From NCBI GenBank assembly GCA_023954745.1, contig JAGSHC010000041.1, positions 1 through 34,172 of the forward strand: DNA of 34,172 nucleotides. Reading direction: 5' to 3'. Shown here in pieces: positions 9,460 to 17,000 of the stretch. Source of the DNA: Deltaproteobacteria bacterium. Its GTDB lineage: Bacteria; Myxococcota_A; UBA796; UBA9615. A model generated the notes under the pieces. That model was not told the origin of the DNA and searched no databases. It saw only the letters and a list, made by a program, of their open reading frames with translations. Position numbers and translations under genes: made by a program. Within the stretch, counting starts at the first letter, position 1. Each line of letters opens with the position of its first letter.

Positions 9460-9921
9460 ATGACGAAGCGAGCCATCGACCGGGTCCGAATTGCCAGCCC
9501 CTGCAAGGAGTCGTGGGACGACATGAGCGGCGACGCCTACTCGCGCCGCTGTGACCTCTGCAAGCTGCAGGTCTTCAACCTCTCGGCGCTGACGGCGGAC
9601 GAGGCGGATGCGCTTCTCGCGGAACGCACGGGCAAGCGCACGTGCGCGCACGTCTACCGCCGACGAGACGGCACCGTGCTCACGAAGGACTGCCCGCGGG
9701 GGCTTCGGGACCACTGGCGCCGGGTGGAGCTCAAGTGCCTTGCGGTGGCGGCGGTGGTCCTCAGCATCGGAGCGGCGGACGCGGCGACGGGCGGTCCCAC
9801 TGCCGAGGTGGTGAGCCCCGCGGTGAACCGGATCACCAGGTTCCTGGGCTGGACGCCGAATATCACCTTCCTCGGCGAGACCGCTGACGGGGAGATCGAC
9901 TATGTCGACCAGAACCTCTAG
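9460..9921 (+). CDS. Small Cys-rich membrane protein, paralogue 2
   Basis: 153 aa, ATG at 9460 preceded by GGGGAGAG. The N-terminal 80 residues closely match the preceding gene: IASPC, SRRCDLCKLQVFNLS, EADALLAER, TC, and an identical YRRRDGTVLTKDCPRG. Cysteines fall at 15, 31, 34, 62 and 78. A membrane helix (about 91-107) follows. The C-terminal tail past the helix (about 45 residues) is unrelated to that of its neighbour. This is a tandem duplication in which the putative cytoplasmic Cys domain is conserved and the outer tail has diverged. Function unknown. Confidence 0.85.
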   Translation: MTKRAIDRVRIASPCKESWDDMSGDAYSRRCDLCKLQVFNLSALTADEADALLAERTGKRTCAHVYRRRDGTVLTKDCPRGLRDHWRRVELKCLAVAAVVLSIGAADAATGGPTAEVVSPAVNRITRFLGWTPNITFLGETADGEIDYVDQNL

Positions 9922-9930
9922 GGGGCGTCT

Positions 9931-10000
9931 GGCGTGGAAACGCCGCCGCGCCGAGGACTGCCAGCGCTGACAGAGGCACATTCCCCCCTTGGGTGTCAGC
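9931..10000. terminator. Hairpins between convergent genes
   Basis: The 74-bp gap between convergent genes holds GGCGT-GGAA-ACGCC (9931-9944), a 5-bp stem with a tetraloop. It also holds GCTGACA (9966-9972) pairing with TGTCAGC (9994-10000), a 7-bp stem whose right arm covers the stop codon of the minus-strand gene. Either or both could act as a bidirectional terminator. No long T-tract is present. Confidence 0.45.
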
Positions 10001-10349
10001 CGTTCTTGGCGGCTTCCTTGTTCCGCTTGAGGACCTCGAGCTGCTGCGTGAGGCCGTTGATGAGCGCCTCCGCCGTCTCGGGCGGGATGATCAGCTCGCA
10101 CTGGCTGCGCAGGGGCAGGAGGTAGTTGCCGTCGCCGTCTGGCACGAGCTCGTCAGCGTCGGCGGCGGGCACCACGAAGCTGAGCAGGCGCAGGTCGCGG
10201 TCCGTCACGCGCACGTCGAGCACGGGAGTGAAGTAGCTGGGGCCGTCGGGGTTGCGACGGAGCAGGGTCTTCACGTTCACCTTGCCCTGCGCGGGAGCGG
10301 GAGTCGCGGCAGGCGCGGGGGCGGGAGCGGGGGTCTTCTTCTTGGCCAT
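9996..10349 (-). CDS. Small hypothetical protein, paralogue of the 10798-11211 gene
   Basis: 117 aa. A Lys/Pro/Ala-rich N-terminus (MAKKKTPAPAPAPAATPAPA) precedes a folded part reading LRRNPDGPSYFTPVLDVRV, LRLLSFVVPAA, then SQCELIIPPETAEALINGL and a final helix. The same order (RNP, Y(F/S)P..DVRV, LLSFV.PAA, a polar strand and a helix starting at a Pro) occurs in the 137-aa protein two genes upstream. The strand-then-helix layout recalls DUF3467-type small proteins, but this is tentative. It is last in the minus-strand unit, 11 bp after its neighbour, with AGGA about 8 bp before the ATG. No signal peptide or catalytic motif is visible. Confidence 0.82.
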   Translation of the reverse strand: MAKKKTPAPAPAPAATPAPAQGKVNVKTLLRRNPDGPSYFTPVLDVRVTDRDLRLLSFVVPAADADELVPDGDGNYLLPLRSQCELIIPPETAEALINGLTQQLEVLKRNKEAAKNG

Positions 10350-10360
10350 CGGAGTGTCCT

Positions 10361-10801
10361 TCAGTTCATCGACGCGGCGAAGCCGGCCGCCATGCGCTTC
10401 ATGATTTCCCCCGCCAGGCGCACCGCGGTCTGCGGGGCGTCCTTCAGGGCGGCGTCGAGGGCGTCAGCGTCGCTGCGCGCGCTGTCCCCTACTGCCTCTT
10501 CGTGGGCTGCGAGAATTCCGTCCCGGTCGGTCGAGGGGGTCGTCACGAGCCGCTCCCCGTCGATGTCGACATCCCCCGGGCGGGGTGCCGGCTGGGTGTA
10601 GACGGCGCCAGCCTCGGTGAGGCTGACGAACATCCAGGTGGTGCCTTGTGGGCCGTCGGCGGCGACTGCGCCGATGCTTCCGGACGCGTCCCGATAGAGA
10701 TCCGCCTCGTAGGGCATCTCCATGCGCTGGCCCATCATCTCGACGGTGATGACGCCGCTCGTGGAGCCCGTCTTGGAGAAGCCGTGGCTCTCCCAGCTCA
10801 C
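10361..10801 (-). CDS. Hypothetical protein (146 aa)
   Basis: 146 aa. The ATG at 10801 overlaps the upstream stop by 4 bp, the mark of translational coupling. The N-terminal half reads as beta strands (SGVITVEMMGQRMEMPYEADLYRD; GTTWMFVSLTEAGAVYTQP) and the C-terminal part as helices (DALDAALKDAPQTAVRLAGEIMKRM). I recognise no family. It lies between two paralogues, which suggests that the three act together. Soluble, with no export signal. Confidence 0.8.
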   Translation of the reverse strand: MSWESHGFSKTGSTSGVITVEMMGQRMEMPYEADLYRDASGSIGAVAADGPQGTTWMFVSLTEAGAVYTQPAPRPGDVDIDGERLVTTPSTDRDGILAAHEEAVGDSARSDADALDAALKDAPQTAVRLAGEIMKRMAAGFAASMN

Positions 10802-11211
10802 GAGTCGTCGCTCGCTGGGCGGGCGCGACCCACGGCGAAGATGTCCTCCATGCCGTTGAACACGATCTCCTCGTCGGGAGGCATCTCGAGGCCGTTGGCC
10901 TCGGCGTCCTTTCGGATGCGGTTCACCAGTGTGGCGCGGAACTGGCTGCAGAGATCGCGAATCAACCGCTCGACGCCGTCGAGGGGGACCATGATCTCGG
11001 AGTGGGAGCGCACCACGATGCTGGGCTGCCCGTTGCGCATCTCGAGGTCCGCCGGAGCGGCCGCGGGAGGCACGAAGCTCAGGAGGTGCAGGCCGTTCTG
11101 GCCCACGCGCACATCGACGAGCGGGGAGTAGGTGGTCGGAACCTCCGGGTTGCGCAGGAAGAACACCTGCGGGGTGCCGGAGATGACAGCGTCGTCAGTC
11201 GAATCAGCCAT
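10798..11211 (-). CDS. Small hypothetical protein, paralogue of the 9996-10349 gene
   Basis: 137 aa. The core VFFLRNPEVPTTYSPLVDVRV, LHLLSFVPPAA, HSEIMVPLDGVERLIRDL matches the downstream 117-aa protein in order and spacing. It differs by lacking the Ala/Pro N-terminus and carrying a 45-residue helical, acidic C-terminal extension (RIRKDAEANGLEMPPDEEIV). Tentatively DUF3467-like. Its start is 52 bp after the DUF6882 gene; only a weak ribosome site is seen before the ATG. The two paralogues around one unrelated gene suggest related subunits or binding partners. Confidence 0.82.
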   Translation of the reverse strand: MADSTDDAVISGTPQVFFLRNPEVPTTYSPLVDVRVGQNGLHLLSFVPPAAAPADLEMRNGQPSIVVRSHSEIMVPLDGVERLIRDLCSQFRATLVNRIRKDAEANGLEMPPDEEIVFNGMEDIFAVGRARPASDDS

Positions 11212-11263
11212 GGGCGCAGGGTATCAAGGACGGGTCCAGCGGGATCGTCGCGCGGCAAGAGAT

Positions 11264-11965
11264 CTAGGGAGCGGCCGAGGCCTCGATCTGCATCGTTCGA
11301 CCCAGCGCGTCCAAATGCACGCGCGCCGCGCCACCGCGCCCGCGAACCTCGACGATGTCGGCAGTGAGGTCCGTCGTCTCGAGGCCCAGGTGCTGGGCGT
11401 AGGCAGCCAGCGCGACCCGCGGCTCACTGAGTTGGTCGGGGACTGCGCTGTTCACACGTGCCCACCCGGTGACGAAGCGGATCATGGGTGGCGGGGGCGC
11501 CTCCTCGACGAGCTCCGGGCCGGAGAGAAGGACGTACAGGGCGCCGCCGTCGTAGGGAGCCCGGTAGTAGCCAGCGACCGCGTGGGCTGCGCTGGCGACG
11601 ACGGCGAGCGTGTGCCCGTCCACGTCCGCCAGGTCGAGAGAGGGGGCACTGAACTCGGGCACGCCCCGCTCGCTGCCCACCTGCCCCAGGGCTCGCGCCG
11701 TCTCGATCAGAGAGGTCGGGATGCCGCTGGCCTCGTTCGCCCAGGCCCACAGCCAGGTCTCGGTCTCGGCGGACTCGGTGCCCAGGACCTGACATGCGGT
11801 GGTGATCACCGCCCCCGTCTTGGGATCGTCGAAGCGCATGAGGCCGGTGGCCATGTCGAAGCCCCAGGTCGCGTCGCCGATGCGATTGGCGAGCCAGGAC
11901 TGGCGATCCAGGGCCACACCGATGGAGCGATCGAACATGCGGCGGAGCGGTGGGGACCAGGCCAT
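11264..11965 (-). CDS. DUF6882 family protein
   Basis: 233 aa from the ATG at 11965; the open frame runs back to 12028, but only into the 3' end of the upstream gene, whose stop lies 2 bp before this ATG. Family hallmarks are in order: RQSWLANRIG near the N-terminus, WGFDMATGLMRF (about 34-45), VLGTES...TETWLWAWANEAS (about 61-80), then AAHAVAGYYRAPYDGGALYVLL. The function of DUF6882 proteins is not established. Here the gene sits inside the unit behind the giant DUF4157 gene, so immunity or accessory roles are possible but unproven. No signal peptide or membrane segment. Confidence 0.85.
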   Translation of the reverse strand: MAWSPPLRRMFDRSIGVALDRQSWLANRIGDATWGFDMATGLMRFDDPKTGAVITTACQVLGTESAETETWLWAWANEASGIPTSLIETARALGQVGSERGVPEFSAPSLDLADVDGHTLAVVASAAHAVAGYYRAPYDGGALYVLLSGPELVEEAPPPPMIRFVTGWARVNSAVPDQLSEPRVALAAYAQHLGLETTDLTADIVEVRGRGGAARVHLDALGRTMQIEASAAP

Positions 11966-11967
11966 CG

Positions 11968-12741
11968 CTACACCATCGCCAGGTACACGAGCAGCTCGAG
12001 CTCGTCGTCCACGGCTGCCTGCAGCCATCCCTTGAGCCGATCGCGCTCGACCCGCTCCCGCAGGACCGCGACCACCCCCCTCAAGTCCATGCTCCGCAGG
12101 GCCATCTCGAGGATTAGCGGCTCACCCAGCTCCGGGGCGGCTTCGAGCATCACGTCCAACTTGTCGAAGACCTCGCGCGCGTCGTAGTCGAGGAGCTTGG
12201 CCAGGAGCTGGCGGGACTCGGAGTGCGCGGGAGCCGTGGCGGTCGCGTCTTCGACACGCTGGAGCAGGAGCTTGCCGGCGGCCGCGATCGCAGACTTCGC
12301 GTGGGGGTAGGCCGCAAAGATGGCTCCGGCCTGCTCGGCAAACCAGAAGGGTGCGGCCAGGAACAACGGGACGAGAAACTCGCCGAGTTCGGGGCGCTCC
12401 AGCACGCGCTCCTGCACGCGCTTCAGCCACGGTGGATCCCGGTGGACGCGGCGCGACGCCGCCTGGGCGAGGGCGGCGCGGGTGGAGAGGTCGAGCTGGG
12501 CCCAGCGGTCCCACAGGGTCTCGAGCTCGACGTCGACGTCGAGCTTTGGGGCGTAGGAGGCGAGCCGCAGCACGAGCGGAACCATCGGGTGCGGGCCTGG
12601 GTATGCGAGCGCCCCCTGGGCGAGGGCCGAGAACGCCGCTGGGTCCGAGGTGGACTGCCAAGCCGCCCGCAGACGGGCGAGGGCCTCGTCCTGATTCCGC
12701 AGCGTCGCCAGCTCCGGAAGCAGGGAAGCCAGCTCGCTCAC
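11968..12741 (-). CDS. Helical hypothetical protein (257 aa)
   Basis: 257 aa from GTG at 12741, which overlaps the upstream TGA in a GTGA junction. An in-frame extension to 13296 exists but is the out-of-frame shadow of the neighbour (Arg/Gly-rich, no family features). The protein is almost wholly helical and Ala/Leu-rich (VSELASLLPELATL; PELGEFLVPLFLAAPFWFAEQAG; LILEMALRSMDLRGVVAVL), resembling an alpha-solenoid or HEAT-like array. No family is recognised. Coupling to both neighbours suggests a stoichiometric complex. Confidence 0.82.
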   Translation of the reverse strand: MSELASLLPELATLRNQDEALARLRAAWQSTSDPAAFSALAQGALAYPGPHPMVPLVLRLASYAPKLDVDVELETLWDRWAQLDLSTRAALAQAASRRVHRDPPWLKRVQERVLERPELGEFLVPLFLAAPFWFAEQAGAIFAAYPHAKSAIAAAGKLLLQRVEDATATAPAHSESRQLLAKLLDYDAREVFDKLDVMLEAAPELGEPLILEMALRSMDLRGVVAVLRERVERDRLKGWLQAAVDDELELLVYLAMV

Positions 12742-13385
12742 GATCCGAAGACGGCGGCGAGCACGTCGCCCGCTTTGTCGCCGAGAGCGGACTGAATCCC
12801 TGCGCGCACAATGGCGTCGTCCACGCCCTGACGCAGCTCCTGAAGAAAGCTGCTCATGTCGACGCCCCGCATCTGGAGGTTGAACAGCAACGGATCCAAG
12901 GCGGTGGGGGAGTTGGTGATGATCACCGACGCGTTCTCGCGAACCCACGCGGGGTCGAGACCCACCAGGGCCACGATCACCCAGCCAGCGCGGCCGGGTT
13001 GGAGCGCTTCCGACTTGAGCGCATCGACGGCGGCGTGTCCCGGCTTTGTGCGAGAGGCGACCGCGGAGGCCAGCATCGAGCGGAGGTCGTCGGCCCCCCC
13101 GAACCAGGGTTCGCGCACGCCCTCGTACAGCGCAGTCTGCTCGGTCAGGAGTCCCAGGAGGACGTCGAGGTCGGAGGGCTCCGTGCGCATCCGAGCGAAG
13201 AACATGACGCCGGCCGCGCGCACCGCGGGGTCCGAGTGCGTGAGGGCCTCGGTGAACCCAGCGTGCAGGTCGTCCTTGCGTCGGCCTCCGCGCCACATGT
13301 TGAGCAGCGGGTCGAGGTCGGAGCGATCCATGGGACCGGGCTCGAGGTACTCGCGTCCCTGGAGGACATCGACGACAAACGACAT
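12738..13385 (-). CDS. Helical hypothetical protein (215 aa)
   Basis: 215 aa from ATG at 13385, which shares one base with the upstream TGA (TGATG junction). The longer open frame reaching 13739 is a shadow of the zinc-ribbon gene and was not used. The sequence is mainly helical, with short repeats like those of HEAT proteins (DPAVRAAGVMFFARMR; AGWVIVALVGLDPAWVRENA; DPLLFNLQMRGVDMSSFL). No family is recognised. Its 3' end overlaps the next gene by 4 bp (GTGA), so the two helical proteins are probably made together. Confidence 0.82.
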   Translation of the reverse strand: MSFVVDVLQGREYLEPGPMDRSDLDPLLNMWRGGRRKDDLHAGFTEALTHSDPAVRAAGVMFFARMRTEPSDLDVLLGLLTEQTALYEGVREPWFGGADDLRSMLASAVASRTKPGHAAVDALKSEALQPGRAGWVIVALVGLDPAWVRENASVIITNSPTALDPLLFNLQMRGVDMSSFLQELRQGVDDAIVRAGIQSALGDKAGDVLAAVFGS

Positions 13386-13942
13386 CAGCTCAGCGCGTCG
13401 TAGAGCGCGCGGGTGTCTGCGTGCTCCGGGGCGGCCAACTTGGTGACCTCTCCGGTGGGCGCAGGCTTGCTCAGCTCTCGACCCCCAGCGTGGCGCCAAC
13501 CCTGCTGCTTGCACACTCCACAGCCCGAGCCACCGCACTCGCCGCAGCGGGTCTGGTGGGAGACGACCTGGAGCTCGCCGCTGGCCTCCGCCACCGCGAA
13601 GCGCTCGTTCATGCCGAGCTCGTTGCGCTCGAAGGCGTTGGTGTAGACGAGAGCCATGGCCGTGCCGCTCACCGTGACGGCCTGGACCGCATGCAGCGTC
13701 CGGGCGCCGACATCGCGGGCGCCGTGTTGGGCGAACCACGCCTCGTCCGGGCGGCTGGGCCGCGCGAGGACCTTCACCATGTCCTTGGCCTTGCCTTCGG
13801 TGTACCCATCAAGCTTCATCTCCTGCTTGATGGCGGCCACCCGGCGCACCTCCGGCTCCAGCTTGAAGGTCCAGGTCTCAAGCTGGACCTTGTCGAACTC
13901 AACGAAGAAGTCGCGCACTGCGCTCAAGTCGTGGGCACTCAT
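13385..13942 (-). CDS. Zinc-ribbon-like hypothetical protein
   Basis: 185 aa. Residues 1-130 are an unrecognised alpha/beta domain (LETWTFKLEPEVRRVAAIKQ; ALVYTNAFERNELGMNERF). A compact Cys cluster of the form CGECGGSGCGVCKQQGW follows, two C-x2-C-like knuckles split by Gly as in DnaJ-type zinc fingers. The tail is Pro/Lys-rich. It is the first gene after the giant DUF4157 gene, 79 bp downstream and on the same strand. That position is where an immunity protein or dedicated chaperone is often found; the zinc finger makes a chaperone or nucleic-acid role equally plausible. No strong ribosome site precedes the ATG. Confidence 0.83.
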   Translation of the reverse strand: MSAHDLSAVRDFFVEFDKVQLETWTFKLEPEVRRVAAIKQEMKLDGYTEGKAKDMVKVLARPSRPDEAWFAQHGARDVGARTLHAVQAVTVSGTAMALVYTNAFERNELGMNERFAVAEASGELQVVSHQTRCGECGGSGCGVCKQQGWRHAGGRELSKPAPTGEVTKLAAPEHADTRALYDALS

Positions 13943-14021
13943 GCTGCGAGTCTAGACGATTCGCCCTCCGGCCCTCGCGCACGCCAAGGCCTTCTTTGCC
14001 TGGAGGCCCCTCAGCCGGCCG

Positions 14022-17000
14022 CTACAGCCACTGGTCCCACTCGTTGGTGCTCTCGTTGAACGGAGCGATGGCGGGCTGCCCATCGTGCGAGGTGTACGTG
14101 ACGGCGTAGGTCACGTTCTCCACCCGCTTGATGTTCGAGCTGCGGAGGGTGGCCAGCTTGGTCGACAGCTCGGTTCGCACGTCGTCCTCGAGCTCCTGGA
14201 GCACCTTGTCGTCGTCGACGTCGAGGCCGGCGACGATTGCGGCCTCGATCTTCGAGTCCACGAAGTGGTCGACCACCGTCTGCGCGTCCCACTCCATCCA
14301 CTTCACCTGGACGTTCATGGTGATCTCCTTGGCGTCCCGCGCGCGCTCGCAGATCGAGTCCTCCTTGTCCGACATGACCGGCACGTTGTAGTGCCGGGAC
14401 GTCGAGATGAGGTTCGCGCCGTTCTTGTATCCCGAGCCGCGCAGGCGGTCCGGGATCAGGTGGCTCGAGTTCATCCCGGCGTTCGTGGTCCGCCGATTGC
14501 CGCTGTTCGAGGTCATCCCGCGACCTTCGACGTCGTCCGCCTGGGTGCCCTTGAGGGTCAGCCCCGAGCCGGTGATGGAGGTGACCATCTGGTCCTTGCG
14601 GTGGACGATCTTGAACTTCGCGCCACGGAAGCCCTCGTACTCGAACTCCATGTCCCCGCCCGAGCCGTCCACCGGCTTCGGCGTGGTGACGTTCTTGGGC
14701 TTGTACTGGTCGTGGATGTCGCTGGTCTTGACCATGCCCTTGAGGAGGGCCTCCTTCATCTTCGTCTTCGCGCTGCTCTCCTTGGTCTTGTCCCACAGGA
14801 GCTCGTTCAACTCCGTCTTCGCGGCTGCGTACTTCGCACCCAGGCCGCTGGTGAAGGCGCCCTTCCGACGGCTGACGTAGACCGACGCAGAGGGGGCGCC
14901 CGTGTCTTCCCACTCGGCCACGCCCGACTCGTTGAACGCCTCGAGCGCGGCGGCCTCGGCGGCAGGCACGGCCCACTCGCGGCCGAAGGCGTGGTCCCCG
15001 AGGGGTCGCGCCTTCTCGGAGTCGAGCAGACCGTCGATGAGGGTCTTGACCTTGCTCCAGTCGCCGCCCGCGTCGAAGACCTCCTTGGTCTTGCTCTCGA
15101 AGACCTGATCGACCGCGCTCGCGGTCTTGGCGTGCATCTTGTCGAGGTCCGTCTCGAACTGGTCCCGCAGCATCGCCTTGAGGGCCGTCGTGTCGGTGAG
15201 GCCACCGCTGACGAGGCTCTTGGCCGGCACGCTGACGTCGATGGCTGGGGCCACCGCCTCCAGCGCTCCGCCCGCGGTCACACCCCACACGCCGCCGCTC
15301 GCGCGGAACTCGCCGAAGGGCATGCCGTCGTAGGGAGTCGGCTTGCGGAACGTCTTGCTCCCCATGGCCTGGGCCGCCGGGATGTCGAATCGAACCATTC
15401 CCTTGGCGTACTGCGGGCTGTCCTCGCCGATGGCGAGCTCGTCCGACAGCTCGGCGACGGTGTGGCTCGGGGCCGTGTCGCGCGCGAACCACCAGGCCTG
15501 TGCCATGCGACCGCGCAGGGAGCCGGTCATGGTGGGCAGCGGGTCGAACCAGCTGTTGTTCGTCGCGGCGCAGAACGCGTCTTCGTTGTTCATGAAGCGC
15601 TGCTGGACGTTGGCCGGCTGGTAGTAACCGAAGATCGCGGGGAGGTCGACGACCCGGGACAGGCCCTTCTCCCGGTCGATTGCGCTGTCCGGGATGGCCG
15701 CACCCTTCTGGAGGTACTTCATCCCGGAGTTCATGACCTCGTCGCGCATGCCCTGGATGACCGTCTTGTTCTCGTCCACATGGCGGCGCAGCGAGCCGGC
15801 CTCCCAGTCGCTGAACAGACCGGAGCAAGCCGAGTCCGCGCGGACCTCGGCGAGCTTGGTCAGCGCCAAGCCGCCCTCGATGTTCGCTCGCGCCTCGAGG
15901 GTCATCGGGGCGACGGACATGAGCACGTCCTTCGCCTTCTGCATCAGCGCGTCGGCGGCGTCGTCCAGGACCTTCTTGCGATCCTTGTCCGACTCGGCGA
16001 TGGCCGCGGTGTACTTGGCTTCAGCCTCGTCGCAGTAGCCGAGGACCTCGGCTTCCTTTGCGTCGTCGAGGCCTTCGAACTCGCCACTGGTCACCTGCTC
16101 GCGGAAGGGCTTGTCGTCCGACGCGATCATGACGACCGCGCGGGCTCCGCTCTTCTCGGCGTGGATGCGGTGGCTCTCCGAGGCACCGCCCTCGGCGGTG
16201 GGCGCCGAGAAGCTCAGGTCCGCGAAGGTGTCGCCGGCGGGCGTCTCTTCGTCTCCGCCGCCTCCGAACATGCCCTTCACGCCCTGGATGAGCTTGCGCA
16301 GGGCGCCCTTCACCGTGTCCTGCACGCCCTCGATGATCTCCTTGACCTTGTTGGCGATGCCGCCGAGGCCGAGCAGGTTCGCGAGGAGCGAGATGGCGAT
16401 GGGGATGAGCGACGCCAGGGCGTTCTCGATGGCCGTGGCGGCCGGCCCGAGGCTGCCCGCGGCGATGCTGGCGATCATGTCCACCACGGAGGTGACGACC
16501 CCCATGATGCGGCCGATCTCGTCCCGCACGAAGGTGTACACGTTGTACGCCGTCATGATGGCGTTGAGCAGCGCGCCCACCGGGTTGAACATCGTCGCGA
16601 TGCGCAGCACCGCCTGGGTGACGATGGTCTCGAGGATCCAGCCCTTGATGCCGTCGACGACCATCTCCCACAAGGAGCTGAGGTCGTTGCTGATGGCGTC
16701 CCACAGTCCGTCGACGCCGCCGGTCACCAGCGCTTCGACGTACCGCCAGACGTAGTCGAAGACCACGCCCGCCGTCTCGCCGAGCTCTTCGGTGACGACG
16801 CCCTGGATGCCGTCCTTGTTCAGCCCGATGACGTCCATCGTCAGGCCGAAGATGCCCACGATGTCCCAGCTGGTGGGCAGCGTGATGCCCATCTCGCCAA
16901 TGGGGCCGACGAGCCACTCGAAGAAGCCGTCCTGCAGGTGCTGCAGGAAGTTGCCCGAGAACTGGTCGAAGCCCTGGCCCACCGAGTCGATCACGTTGCC

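Noticed and set aside
12742-13296. N-terminal extension of the 257-aa protein
   Set aside because: The extension is an Arg/Gly-rich shadow of the 215-aa gene; the GTGA junction gives the natural start.
13943-14021. Terminator between the giant gene and the next gene
   Set aside because: Only weak alternative stems (about 5-6 bp around GGCCT/AGGCC) are present and no T-tract, so I treat the genes as one unit.
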